Below are positions 1-7,456 of a DNA stretch of 10,904 nucleotides, piece after piece. Under the pieces are notes generated by a model. The model was given only the letters and a program-made list of their open reading frames with translations, was not told the origin of the DNA and did not search any database. Position numbers and translations under genes: made by a program. Every line of letters starts with the position of its first letter. Position 1 is the first letter of the stretch. The stretch is from Aquirhabdus sp. (lineage in GTDB: Bacteria > Pseudomonadota > Gammaproteobacteria > Pseudomonadales > Moraxellaceae): assembly GCA_030150595.1 (NCBI GenBank), contig JASLFQ010000063.1:1-10904 (forward strand). Direction: 5' to 3'.

Positions 1-43
1 CTTTAAGTTTTTAATGCCAAGGAAAGGAATTCAACTTAACTTC

Positions 44-1198
44 TCACTTCCGCTTCGGCAAAATATCCATATATTTACAGATAATCCCCAGCATCACCTC
101 ATCCGCACCACCACCAATCGAAATCAAACGACTATCGCGATAACTACGTGACACCACGTTATCCCACATAAAACCCATCCCGCCCCAATATTGCAAGCAA
201 GAATCACTGACTTCACGCAGCAAACGCCCCGCCTTCAGCTTCGCCATCGATGCCAAACGTGTCACGTCCTCACCGCTAATATGCGCCTCACAGGCCTGAT
301 ACGTCAGCGCGCGTAATGACTCTACATCCGCCATCAATTCCGCCATACGGAAATGAATCACCTGATTATCGATCAACGGTTGACCAAACGCAGTCCGTTG
401 ACGGCAATAATCAATGGTCGCATTAATCACCACTTCCGCACCACCAATCGCATTCGCAGCAGCATACATGCGCTCTTCTTGGAACTGCATCATTTGCATC
501 ATAAAACCCGCGCCTTCTGCACCGACTCGATTACGCTGCGGCACACGCACATTATCAAAGAAAACCTGTGCGGTATCCGAGCTACGCATCCCCATCTTAT
601 CGAGCTTTGGCGATAAAGTGACACCCGGTGTTTTGGCTGGAACGATGATCATGGATTTATTGACATGTGGCTTATCATCCGACGTATTGGCAAGCAGACA
701 GAAAAAATCCGCTTGGGTCGAATTGGTGATCCACATCTTGCTGCCATTGATCACATAATCATCACCATCTTTTTTGGCGTAAGTCTTGATTGCGGCAACA
801 TCAGATCCTGCATGCGCCTCACTCACCGCAATCGAAGCCACATATTCACCCGCAATCGCAGGCGTGAGAAACTCATCGCGCAACTCTTTAGACCCAAACC
901 TCGCCAATGCTGGCGTCGCCATATCAGTCTGCACACCAATCGCCATTGGCACACCACCGCAAGCAATTCGACCTAATTCTTCAACGACGACCATATTGTA
1001 AGAATAGTCCAAACCTAAACCGCCATTTTCCACAGGCTTGCAAATACCGAGTAAACCAATATCACCCATTTTTTTGAACAACTCATGCGCGGGAAAAATA
1101 TCGGCATTTTCCCATTCGGTCACATACGGATTAATTTCTTTATCAACAAACTGGCGCGCGGTACGGCGTAAGGCTTCATGTTCGGCGGTGAATTTCAT
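44..1198 (-). CDS. Acyl-CoA dehydrogenase (isovaleryl-/citronellyl-CoA dehydrogenase-like)
   Basis: A 384-residue flavoprotein of normal length for the acyl-CoA dehydrogenase family, which introduces a trans-2,3 double bond into acyl-CoA thioesters and passes electrons to ETF. The family's order is visible: an N-terminal helical domain, the flavin/substrate motif around residues 121-132 (ASIAVSEAHAGSD), the KMWITNS segment near 154-160, and the C-terminal helical domain with RQRTAFGQPL at 266-275 and QYWGGMGF at 336-343. At the site where medium-chain enzymes carry catalytic Glu in a YEGT motif, this protein reads IGGGADEVM (361-369), with no Glu at that position. Glu242, in the QEERM segment, fits the alternative base position used by isovaleryl-CoA dehydrogenase. 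That pattern is inferred to favour branched or isoprenoid acyl-CoA substrates, but the exact substrate is unknown. The ATG is preceded by AGGAA with a 6-base gap. It probably stands alone, because a terminator separates it from the upstream gene. Confidence 0.93.
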   Translation of the reverse strand: MKFTAEHEALRRTARQFVDKEINPYVTEWENADIFPAHELFKKMGDIGLLGICKPVENGGLGLDYSYNMVVVEELGRIACGGVPMAIGVQTDMATPALARFGSKELRDEFLTPAIAGEYVASIAVSEAHAGSDVAAIKTYAKKDGDDYVINGSKMWITNSTQADFFCLLANTSDDKPHVNKSMIIVPAKTPGVTLSPKLDKMGMRSSDTAQVFFDNVRVPQRNRVGAEGAGFMMQMMQFQEERMYAAANAIGGAEVVINATIDYCRQRTAFGQPLIDNQVIHFRMAELMADVESLRALTYQACEAHISGEDVTRLASMAKLKAGRLLREVSDSCLQYWGGMGFMWDNVVSRSYRDSRLISIGGGADEVMLGIICKYMDILPKRK

Positions 1199-1274
1199 GG
1201 CGGATTCCTGTCACTTCATGATTTGAAAATCTATATTGTCACGTCAACATCAGCTCCGTAGTATATGGCTTTGG

Positions 1275-1305
1275 CAAAAAAATACACTCAACCAAAAAAT
1301 ACACT
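1275..1305. promoter_or_regulatory. Tandem A-tract/TACACT direct repeat upstream of the acyl-CoA dehydrogenase
   Basis: Two near-identical copies of a C, A6-7, TACACT block lie head to tail. The TACACT cores are at 1283-1288 and 1300-1305, 17 bases apart, about 85-110 bases upstream of the dehydrogenase ATG. Two sites on nearly the same helical face in an otherwise empty intergenic stretch could be an activator or repressor site. No regulator family is recognised, and chance similarity in AT-rich DNA is possible. Confidence 0.25.
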
Positions 1306-1360
1306 TCATCTGGTACTTTCTGCCAATCGATCAGACTTAAAAGGCGAATGACGCCCAATA

Positions 1361-1387
1361 AAAAACCCACGATCAAAGTGGGTTTTT
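1361..1387. terminator. Intrinsic terminator between the MpaB-like gene and the acyl-CoA dehydrogenase
   Basis: A perfect 10-base inverted repeat (AAAAACCCAC at 1361-1370, GTGGGTTTTT at 1378-1387) encloses a 7-base loop. It reads as a GC-core hairpin flanked by an A-tract and a T-tract, so it could end transcription on either strand. It begins about 30 bases past the stop of the minus-strand MpaB-like gene, so it most likely terminates that transcript and separates it from the acyl-CoA dehydrogenase gene downstream. Confidence 0.85.
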
Positions 1388-1416
1388 GTGTATCAACATT
1401 CAGCGATCAAATCAAA

Positions 1417-2721
1417 TTAAGCAACGTGTGCAGGATGATCTTTATCAGGCTGAATCACTTTAAGACCATGCTCACCAAACGTTGCCATAAACGCTTTCTG
1501 CTCGTTGCGACCACGTTTTTCTAACATCTCACGTAACTTTGGCAACAAGCGTGGGACATTGGCACCCACGACATTCAACGGTGCAATCATCAACGGAAAC
1601 CACGGCAGCACATGTTTCGACAAGCCCAACTCTGCCATTTTGCTACGAGTCAAAAACAAACTCGTGACGCTGATATGCTTCTGATAATCAAAGCGACGGC
1701 GAATCGCAGAAAAATGTTTGTAATGACGACTCAATGGCTCAAGCGACAAGGATTTGCCCAGCGCTTGACTCGTCCAATCCGGTGGTGATTGCGTGATCAA
1801 GGTATGATAGAGAATCAATGCACCCTGACTTTCACTGTCAGATAACCAACGCTCATCAACACCCATCAGCCAACCCGTATATTTCCACAAGTGCATCACA
1901 CTTTTCGATTCATGCAACGTCGGCACCACGCCAATCGCGCGTAAGCCCAACAGGAACACCACGCCAAACGCATAAATCGTTGCAGCCATATCAATCTGAC
2001 ACAGTGGCAAACCCCAATCTTCGGATTTCCATTTCGGATTCGCTGCCAAATTACGACGTACTAAAGCATGAATAAAACGCACATGGATCGTAGACTTCCA
2101 GCCACCACCAAAACGCTGCAATCCACCTTGTTCAGTACAATCCATCCACCATTTCGAGGTTTCAGCAAAACGTTTTGCCGCATCCTTATTCAAGGCACCA
2201 GTCATAATCAATGCTTGGTTAAAACCTGATAGTAAATAACCACCCATCAGCGCCAAGTCGCGCAATACATACACCGAATTCGAGCCACAAGAACGCATAA
2301 AAGTCGCTGCGTCTTCAATTTTTTTACGATCAACCCATTCAGGAGTCGCATCCAGATGCGCAAACAAAGTACGCAGCTGCTCTGGGCAATCTTGTACGCT
2401 GTCGATGCCATGATGGAGCGCTTGATCAAATTTTTCTTTACCCGTACGTGGACTATTTGCGAACATCCAATTCACATATTCATCCATCAGCACATCGCCT
2501 TGCGACAAGGCTTGAATCAACTCGCGATATTCTTGGGGGCTTGGAGCAGGATTACGACCAACGAGCAGCCTCAGCAAACGATACTGTAGAGGTGTCTTTT
2601 GCGATTGATCGAATGTTTTTGCACGGCTTGGGACAAAGAGATCCGACATCACACTCGAACTACTCGTTTGAGTGAATGGTTGACTAGATGTAGCTGCATG
2701 AACGTCTGACATCGTACCCAT
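1417..2721 (-). CDS. Oxygenase MpaB family protein (DUF2236), putative haem b oxygenase
   Basis: A 434-residue protein of the DUF2236/MpaB superfamily, which includes the fungal oxygenase MpaB and the latex-clearing protein Lcp, a haem b dioxygenase cleaving polyisoprene. The family core is visible in residues 150-300: YVLRDLALMGGYLLSG near 151-166, a GGLQRFGGGWKST segment at 199-211, then VRFIHALVRR at 214-223. That last segment matches the family's VRxMHAxVR motif, in which the His (His218 here) is the proximal haem ligand in Lcp. No Sec or Tat signal peptide is evident, although the first 25 residues are Ser/Thr-rich and probably disordered. Two nearby ATGs compete: the first (2721) has an AAGAG tract directly against it, while the ATG three codons later (2712) has AAGAGATGGG at better spacing, so the true start may be 2712. 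The substrate is unknown. It is divergent from the LysE-type gene. Confidence 0.82.
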   Translation of the reverse strand: MGTMSDVHAATSSQPFTQTSSSSVMSDLFVPSRAKTFDQSQKTPLQYRLLRLLVGRNPAPSPQEYRELIQALSQGDVLMDEYVNWMFANSPRTGKEKFDQALHHGIDSVQDCPEQLRTLFAHLDATPEWVDRKKIEDAATFMRSCGSNSVYVLRDLALMGGYLLSGFNQALIMTGALNKDAAKRFAETSKWWMDCTEQGGLQRFGGGWKSTIHVRFIHALVRRNLAANPKWKSEDWGLPLCQIDMAATIYAFGVVFLLGLRAIGVVPTLHESKSVMHLWKYTGWLMGVDERWLSDSESQGALILYHTLITQSPPDWTSQALGKSLSLEPLSRHYKHFSAIRRRFDYQKHISVTSLFLTRSKMAELGLSKHVLPWFPLMIAPLNVVGANVPRLLPKLREMLEKRGRNEQKAFMATFGEHGLKVIQPDKDHPAHVA

Positions 2722-2888
2722 CTCTTGAATCCATACTTAGGTTACCTTACCCCAAGACTATACGAATATACATTCGCATTCAATTCATTTTCGATGTAAA
2801 AATGTACAAAGCGTCTCAGATTTGACGCATGGTTCAAATATCCCGACCAAAGGTTTCAAAGAATCAGACACTTCAAAAAATCACATCC

Positions 2889-2934
2889 AAGTCAAATGAC
2901 TTTTTTTGTTTCATTAAAATAGGCATACTGAATT
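2889..2934 (+). promoter_or_regulatory. Possible promoter/operator region of the LysE-type gene
   Basis: An AAGTCA-AA-TGACTT palindrome (2889-2902) runs into seven Ts (2901-2907). Just downstream lie weak sigma-70-like elements: TTGTTT at 2906-2911 with TGAATT at 2929-2934 (17-base spacer), or CATACT at 2924-2929. The palindrome could be an operator for a dimeric regulator, or a weak terminator for upstream transcription. It sits in the divergent intergenic region about 60-70 bases before the LysE-type start. Confidence 0.3.
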
Positions 2935-2961
2935 TTCATTGAAATCAAAAATTACACGGTC

Positions 2962-3582
2962 ATGCAACTTCCCAATATCGAACTCTACCTCGCACTCCTC
3001 TTATTTGCCTTTTCGGCTGCGATCACGCCTGGCCCAAATAACGTGATGCTGATGAGTTCTGGCTTAAATTATGGTGTGAAAAAAAGCCTACCGCATCTCT
3101 TTGGCATCTGTCTTGGTTTTCCAGTCATGGTGCTGCTGATTGGTGTTGGACTCGGTAGCGTTTTTGAACGCTTCCCGATCACGCATACCGTTATTCAGAC
3201 TTTCGGCATTCTTTATTTACTCTATCTGGCGTGGATCATTGCGACCACAAAAACACATGAGATCGATAGTGCCAAATCCAAGCCACTCAACTTTTGGCAA
3301 GCCGCTTTATTTCAATGGATCAATCCAAAAGCTTGGATCATGGCGACAGGAGCAATCGCGACTTACACCACGTTAAGCACAAATATTTTTCAGCAAATCG
3401 GTATCATTGCGTTAATATTCCTCATCACCGCATTTCCAAGTGCGGCAACTTGGCTGTTCTTTGGCGCGAATTTAAAACGCTTTTTGCAATGCCCAAAGCA
3501 TCAGAAAATCTTTAATATTGTCATGGCGCTATTACTCGTTGGCTCCATCATTCCTGTGCTCATTAACTTTATTAAGACCTAA
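2962..3582 (+). CDS. LysE/RhtB family translocator (amino-acid exporter type)
   Basis: A 206-residue inner-membrane protein, the usual length for LysE/RhtB exporters, which expel amino acids or related small metabolites using the proton gradient. The diagnostic motif TPGPNN is at residues 22-27, just after the first hydrophobic segment, followed by a [15 protein letters not shown] stretch and the mid-protein FQWINPKAW signature at 117-125. About six hydrophobic helices can be drawn: residues 8-28, 45-66, 76-94, 120-135, 145-168 and 183-203. The substrate cannot be told from sequence; RhtB-group members export threonine, homoserine lactone or other amino acids. The ATG lacks a strong Shine-Dalgarno sequence. 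The YchJ-family gene starts 7 bases after its stop, so the two are probably co-transcribed. Confidence 0.92.
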   Translation: MQLPNIELYLALLLFAFSAAITPGPNNVMLMSSGLNYGVKKSLPHLFGICLGFPVMVLLIGVGLGSVFERFPITHTVIQTFGILYLLYLAWIIATTKTHEIDSAKSKPLNFWQAALFQWINPKAWIMATGAIATYTTLSTNIFQQIGIIALIFLITAFPSAATWLFFGANLKRFLQCPKHQKIFNIVMALLLVGSIIPVLINFIKT

Positions 3583-3589
3583 TTCGCTT

Positions 3590-4054
3590 ATGCAAATTTG
3601 CCCCTGCAATCCACAAAACCTCATCATCAACTGCTGCGGCAAATACCACGCAGGCGAACCCGCACCGACTGCTGAAAAACTCATGCGCTCTCGTTACAGC
3701 GCGTATGCACTCGGTTTAATTGATTATCTGGTTGCCACGACCTTACCTGCACAGCAAAAACTATTAGACCAAAATGGCATTCGTGCTTGGTCAACGCAAA
3801 GCACTTGGCTCGGATTAGACGTGCAAAACTTCGAGGAGCTCGCTGATAAAATTCACGCGACTGTGACATTTATGGCGAAATGGAAAGATGCTCAAGGCGA
3901 ACACCAACATTTAGAAAAATCGGGTTTTGTGAAGATCAAAGACCGTTGGTATTTTCTCGACCCAACCGCTCCGCTCAATCTTGGGCGCAATGATCCGTGT
4001 CCGTGCGGCAATGGCACTAAATTTAAAAAGTGCTGTTCAACTTGGATTGTCTAG
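3590..4054 (+). CDS. YchJ family protein with two SEC-C-type zinc motifs
   Basis: A 154-residue protein matching the YchJ (UPF0225) family in length and layout. The N-terminus opens with CPC (Cys4, Cys6) and closes the metal site with CC at 15-16, then runs into the characteristic [14 protein letters not shown] segment (29-42). The C-terminus carries a classic SEC-C motif, [18 protein letters not shown], with cysteines 137, 139, 148 and 149. SEC-C motifs bind zinc and in SecA contact SecB or the ribosome; the function of YchJ is unsettled. The middle domain has an NTF2-like look, with a W-rich sheet around KDRWYFLD. The start at 3590 is chosen because the family begins at the Cys cluster, although the reading frame is open to 3518 inside the exporter gene. 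No clear ribosome binding site is seen, which fits translational coupling with the exporter 7 bases upstream. Confidence 0.92.
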   Translation: MQICPCNPQNLIINCCGKYHAGEPAPTAEKLMRSRYSAYALGLIDYLVATTLPAQQKLLDQNGIRAWSTQSTWLGLDVQNFEELADKIHATVTFMAKWKDAQGEHQHLEKSGFVKIKDRWYFLDPTAPLNLGRNDPCPCGNGTKFKKCCSTWIV

Positions 4055-4131
4055 TCAGTACAAATCCACCATTAAAATGATTTTGTCGGTTAGAATGCGC
4101 GCACTAAAACTGACCAACACCATCGCCATAC

Positions 4132-4782
4132 ATGCTGACCATTATTTATATCATCGCCATCACCGCTGAAGCCATGACAGGCGCGCTTTCCGCTGGGCGG
4201 CGCAGCATGGATTTGTTTGGCGTGGTGTTGATTGCTTGTGTGACTGCATTAGGCGGCGGTTCAGTGCGTGATGTGTTGCTCGGACATTACCCGCTGACTT
4301 GGGTCAAACATCCTGAATATCTTGCACTGACTGGTCTTGCAGCGTTGATTACAGTCGTCATTGCACCGCTGATGAAGCATCTAAAATCATTATTTTTGGT
4401 ATTGGATGCGGTTGGATTAGTTGCCTTTACGATTCTGGGCTGCCAAGTCGCGCTCGATATGCAGCAGCATGGACTGATTAAGCAGAGCTTGTTGATCTGT
4501 GCTGTATTTGGCGTGATTACTGGGGTATTTGGCGGGATTCTTCGCGATATTCTGTGTAACGATATTCCGCTCATTTTCCAAAAAGAACTCTACGCCAGCG
4601 TTGCACTCGCCAGCGCCGCACTTTATCTCGGCTGTTTACAGCTGAACCTTGCCGATGAACAAAGTATGGTGATTACCCTATTTGGTGGATTCTTATTCCG
4701 CCTCTTAGCAATCAAATACCACTGGGAAATTCCCAAGTTTGTCTATCAAGACGAACATTCTATTGAGAATAATCAGGATTAG
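4132..4782 (+). CDS. Trimeric intracellular cation (TRIC) channel family protein
   Basis: A 216-residue inner-membrane protein of the prokaryotic TRIC family (formerly UPF0126, E. coli YadS type), homotrimeric potassium-conducting channels. The family duplicates a three-helix unit, and both glycine-rich signatures are present: ALGGGSVRDVLLG near residues 39-51 and GVFGGILRDILC near 131-142. Seven hydrophobic segments cover most of the length, as expected. The start fits the family's usual short N-terminus before the first helix. It follows the YchJ-family gene by 77 bases on the same strand and may share its transcript, though no functional link is known. It is followed by a repeat-rich spacer that may end transcription. 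Family assignment is secure; physiological role is not. Confidence 0.92.
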   Translation: MLTIIYIIAITAEAMTGALSAGRRSMDLFGVVLIACVTALGGGSVRDVLLGHYPLTWVKHPEYLALTGLAALITVVIAPLMKHLKSLFLVLDAVGLVAFTILGCQVALDMQQHGLIKQSLLICAVFGVITGVFGGILRDILCNDIPLIFQKELYASVALASAALYLGCLQLNLADEQSMVITLFGGFLFRLLAIKYHWEIPKFVYQDEHSIENNQD

Positions 4783-4803
4783 TTTTTAATCATTTATCAA
4801 TCT

Positions 4804-4824
4804 CCTCACCCTTCAAGGGGGAGG
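4804..4824. repeat. Imperfect GC-rich hairpin repeat after the TRIC gene
   Basis: Arms CCTCACCCTT (4804-4813) and AAGGGGGAGG (4815-4824) pair with one A/G mismatch: five pairs, the mismatch, then four pairs. A single base at the centre means a physical hairpin must open the innermost pairs. A G-rich tail follows to about 4838. It resembles the CTC-CACCC/GGG-GAGG dispersed repeats of many gammaproteobacterial genomes. It lies 22 bases past the TRIC stop and could stabilise or end that mRNA, but there is no T-tract. Confidence 0.55.
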
Positions 4825-4860
4825 TCGGGAGGGGGATGGCTTTAGCACCGCTCCCCACTC

Positions 4861-4996
4861 TCACTTCGACAAGCTCAGTGAACTATTATTTCAAATAATG
4901 AATTTAAAAAAAGCTAGCACATTGAGCGAAGTCGAAATGCGCGCTTTCAGATTAGAAGAAGGTTGAGATGTTCACTTCGACTCCGCTCAGTGAACT
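4861..4996. repeat. Cluster of three dispersed-repeat units (two direct, one inverted)
   Basis: Two direct units share the frame CACTTCGAC-n-GCTCAGTGAACT, at 4862-4884 and 4973-4996. A third unit in inverted orientation (about 4917-4939, ATTGAGCGAAGTCGAAAT) lies between them. The last unit is itself palindromic, with perfect 7-base arms GTTCACT (4970-4976) and AGTGAAC (4989-4995). Such TTCGAC/GCTCAGTGAAC units occur dispersed between genes in several bacterial genomes. The cluster fills the gap between two convergent genes (TRIC and rpe), a favoured place for such repeats and for bidirectional termination. Confidence 0.65.
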
Positions 4997-5007
4997 TTAC
5001 TTCTGAT

Positions 5008-5685
5008 CTACCTTTGAACCTGCGCCAACTCCGCACGCATCGCATCAATCACCGTCTTATAATCAGGCTGACTAAAAATCGCCGAACCCGCAACAAACAT
5101 ATCCGCGCCCGCCTCAGCAATCGCGCGAATGTTCTTCACATTCACACCACCGTCGACTTCCAAGCGAATATCACGTCCACTTTTCTCAATCATCTGCTTC
5201 GCAACGCGCAATTTATCCAGCGTACTCGGAATAAAACTTTGACCACCAAAGCCTGGGTTGACACTCATCAGCAGCACTTGATCGACTTTATCCATCACAT
5301 AATCCAGATAATGCAGCGGCGTCGCAGGATTAAATACCAAGCCTGCCTTCGCACCGCCAGCCTTAATCAACTGCAATGAGCGATCAATATGCGGCGTCGC
5401 TTCTGGATGAAAGGTAATGATGCTCGCGCCCGCCTCCAGAAAATACTCAATCATCCGATCCACTGGTTCGACCATCAGATGCACATCAATCGGCGCAGTA
5501 ATGCCATAGCTACGCAGCGCAGTACAAATCATCGAACCAAACGTCAGATTCGGCACATAGTGATTATCCATCACGTCAAAATGCACCACATCCGCGCCAG
5601 CATTCAGTACGTTTTCAACATCTTGACCCAAACGGGCAAAGTCAGCGGATAAAATCGACGGGGCAATCCAATAAGGTTGAGTCAT
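5008..5685 (-). CDS. rpe: Ribulose-phosphate 3-epimerase
   Basis: A 225-residue TIM-barrel enzyme that interconverts D-ribulose 5-phosphate and D-xylulose 5-phosphate in the cytosolic pentose phosphate pathway. All active-site elements are present: [14 protein letters not shown] at 7-20, the metal/catalytic HFDVMD (His35, Asp37), His69 in DVHLMV, the phosphate/flap loop [10 protein letters not shown] at 140-149, and the second catalytic Asp178 in VDGG. The length matches the family. The start at 5685 is chosen because the family begins MxxPxxIAPS; the frame can be extended nine codons upstream only through a TTG. The ribosome binding site is weak. Its 59-base distance behind fghA on the same strand suggests possible co-transcription. 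In organisms using the ribulose monophosphate cycle an epimerase would matter for formaldehyde assimilation, but no hexulose-phosphate synthase is visible, so the housekeeping role is the sensible reading. Confidence 0.97.
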   Translation of the reverse strand: MTQPYWIAPSILSADFARLGQDVENVLNAGADVVHFDVMDNHYVPNLTFGSMICTALRSYGITAPIDVHLMVEPVDRMIEYFLEAGASIITFHPEATPHIDRSLQLIKAGGAKAGLVFNPATPLHYLDYVMDKVDQVLLMSVNPGFGGQSFIPSTLDKLRVAKQMIEKSGRDIRLEVDGGVNVKNIRAIAEAGADMFVAGSAIFSQPDYKTVIDAMRAELAQVQR

Positions 5686-5744
5686 AACAAGCTCTGGCAA
5701 AATGAGTGGCAAATTCGGCTATCAATTACGCAAAAATATGAATC

Positions 5745-6584
5745 TTAGCGCAACGCCTGCATATGATAACGCACATGATCAGCAATCACACTTTGAATAA
5801 AATAATAACCATGATCATATCCCGCATGACGACGTAAATTCAGCGGCTGTCCCACACGAGCACACGCGACTTCCAAACGATCAGGATGTAACTGATTCAG
5901 AAATTGATCTTCTAAACCTTGATCAACAAGAATGTTATCGAATAGCTTCCCTTTCGCTTCGATCAAACGACTTGCATCATGTTCAGCCCAAAGAGTTTGA
6001 TCATTGCCTAAATAATTGGTGAATGCTTTCACACCCCAAGGACAATCCATCGGCGCGGCAATCGGCGCAATTGCTGACACAGATGCAAACAACTCTGGAT
6101 GACGTAGCGCCAGTGTCAACGCGCCATGACCACCCATACTATGCCCAAAAATGCTGATGCGCTGAACATTGAAGGTACTTTTTATTAGTGGGTAAAGCTC
6201 ATCAATCAAATAAGACTCCATCTGAAAATGCGGCGTCCACGGCGCTTGGGTCGCATCGACATAGAATCCCGCACCTTGCCCCAAATCCCAATAATCTGCC
6301 TTCGCCACACTCTCACCACGCGGACTGGTATCAGGCGAAATCAAGATCACGCCCAACTCAGCAGCAATTTGCTGTGCGTGCGCTTTAATTGCAAAGGTTT
6401 CTTCAGTACAGGTTAATCCTGCCAGATAAAATAATGCTGGACACGGCTCTTCACACGAGCTGCCTGCCAATGCTTGCGGCGGCAAATAAACACCAAATTT
6501 CATTGGCAATCCAATGACACTAGAATCATGCTGATAAAAACGCTGTTCGCCATTAAAGCAGCGGGATGAATTGAGTATTTGCAT
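5745..6584 (-). CDS. fghA: S-formylglutathione hydrolase
   Basis: A 279-residue alpha/beta-hydrolase of the esterase D group, normal length. It hydrolyses S-formylglutathione to formate and glutathione, the second step of glutathione-dependent formaldehyde oxidation, in the cytosol. Visible features are the family N-terminus with CF-GxxQ-FYQH, the oxyanion/LAGLTCTEE segment at 54-62, SPDTSPRG at 83-90, the nucleophile elbow GHSMGG with Ser149, an Asp-bearing DQGLEDQFL segment at 221-229 (candidate acids Asp221 and Asp226), and the catalytic His258 in GYDHGYYF. It shares a strand with adhC, which makes its substrate, but the two are 2.4 kb apart here rather than adjacent. The ribosome binding site is modest (GAGA about 8 bases upstream). 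Downstream it is followed closely by rpe. Confidence 0.96.
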   Translation of the reverse strand: MQILNSSRCFNGEQRFYQHDSSVIGLPMKFGVYLPPQALAGSSCEEPCPALFYLAGLTCTEETFAIKAHAQQIAAELGVILISPDTSPRGESVAKADYWDLGQGAGFYVDATQAPWTPHFQMESYLIDELYPLIKSTFNVQRISIFGHSMGGHGALTLALRHPELFASVSAIAPIAAPMDCPWGVKAFTNYLGNDQTLWAEHDASRLIEAKGKLFDNILVDQGLEDQFLNQLHPDRLEVACARVGQPLNLRRHAGYDHGYYFIQSVIADHVRYHMQALR

Positions 6585-6722
6585 CTTGTTCTCAGAAGGA
6601 ATCTAATAGGATTGAAAAAGCATTAACGCATGATCGACCCAATGATAGTTTGGCATGAATATAAAGCAAGCCTTACAGCCAATCTATCTAAATGAAAGGA
6701 ATATCTTTTAGAGGGAAGTCAT

Positions 6723-7235
6723 ATGAATCAATTAGTCATCAATCAACAAAAAATGGCGAAAGTCGGCGAACTCGCCCCAGACTTTATTCTCAATAACACT
6801 TCAGGCGAACCTTGGCGATTATCTGAGCGACGTGGTCAAGTTGTCGCGCTACTTTTCTATCCAAAAGATGAGACCTATGTTTGCACAAAGCAACTGTGTT
6901 CCGTTCGTGATCACTGGACAGAATACTTATCAACGGGTGCTGCTGTTATCGGCATCTCAAATGGCTCAATAGAATCACACAGTCGGTTTGCCCAACACCA
7001 TAATCTTCCTCTACCACTGCTTGCTGACATTGGTCGTGATGTGACTAAAAAATATAGTCATCATTGGTGGATGCCCACACGGCTTACGCGCGCGATCGTT
7101 GTGATTAATGCTGAAGGAGTTGTTCTGTCTCGGAAAGTAATGTTTGGTGCATTTCGTCCAAATGACGACGAAGTGATTGCTGCGATTTTGTATGCGAAGA
7201 CCGATCAGTTGAGAAAAAATGTAATTAATGCATGA
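6723..7235 (+). CDS. Bcp/PrxQ-like peroxiredoxin
   Basis: A 170-residue thioredoxin-fold peroxidase of the AhpC/TSA superfamily, close to Bcp/PrxQ length. It reduces hydrogen peroxide or organic hydroperoxides using thioredoxin or glutathione-type reductants. The N-terminal VGELAPDF (14-21) is the family start. The active site reads FYPKDETYVCTKQLC, with the PxxxTxxC motif intact: Pro47, Thr51, peroxidatic Cys54. Cys59 stands five residues on, as the resolving cysteine does in E. coli Bcp. Later strands carry LPLLADIGRDVTKKYS and TRAIVVINAEG. A good ribosome binding site (AGAGGGAAG) precedes the ATG. It is divergent from fghA with a 138-base shared upstream region. The protein is more diverged from textbook Bcp than the core genes, so subfamily and substrate are open. 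It may support stress defence beside the formaldehyde genes, which is inference. Confidence 0.88.
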   Translation: MNQLVINQQKMAKVGELAPDFILNNTSGEPWRLSERRGQVVALLFYPKDETYVCTKQLCSVRDHWTEYLSTGAAVIGISNGSIESHSRFAQHHNLPLPLLADIGRDVTKKYSHHWWMPTRLTRAIVVINAEGVVLSRKVMFGAFRPNDDEVIAAILYAKTDQLRKNVINA

Positions 7236-7456
7236 CGCATATACGTTTAGAAGCTCTGTGTATTATTCAACTCAATTGACTTGCTAGGTGAACGCTCATA
7301 GTACGTGCTCTATACTGCTAAATAGGACTTTGTACACCCAACCGCCTGTCAAAAGCATCTTGACTACATACTGCCTTAGTGACACATTAATCGATTACAA
7401 AACAAACAATCACATACTAATTACTACAAATTTTCATAAAAAAGAGGAGATGGATC
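7236..7456 (+). promoter_or_regulatory. Spacer with weak promoter candidates before the GFA-family gene
   Basis: This 221-base AT-rich stretch has no convincing gene. It contains TTGACT at 7276-7281 with TAGTAC at 7299-7304 after a 17-base spacer, and a second TTGACT at 7360-7365 with only a poor -10 near 7383. Either could be a sigma-70 promoter for the GFA-family gene. A strong ribosome binding site, AGAGGAGA at 7442-7449, lies 7 bases before the GTG start and is the best evidence for that start. Confidence 0.35.

Noticed and set aside
1..43. Inverted repeat TTAAGTT (3-9) / AACTTAA (33-39) past the acyl-CoA dehydrogenase stop, considered as a terminator
   Set aside because: The arms are purely AT-rich apart from one G-C pair and the loop is 23 bases, so the hairpin would be too weak to call.
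3518..3589. Longer start for the YchJ-family protein inside the exporter gene
   Set aside because: The family begins at the Cys-Pro-Cys cluster a few residues in; the extra 24 residues are exporter coding sequence read in another frame.
4287..4574. 95-residue antisense frame inside the TRIC gene
   Set aside because: It runs antisense to a well-conserved channel gene, has no ribosome binding site and no recognisable domain.
4801..4996. CRISPR array
   Set aside because: The repeated units are few, differ in orientation and length, and have no regular spacers; they fit dispersed palindromic repeats instead.
5008..6584. Ribulose monophosphate formaldehyde-assimilation operon (rpe next to fghA)
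   Set aside because: No hexulose-6-phosphate synthase or isomerase is present; rpe is better read as the housekeeping pentose phosphate enzyme.
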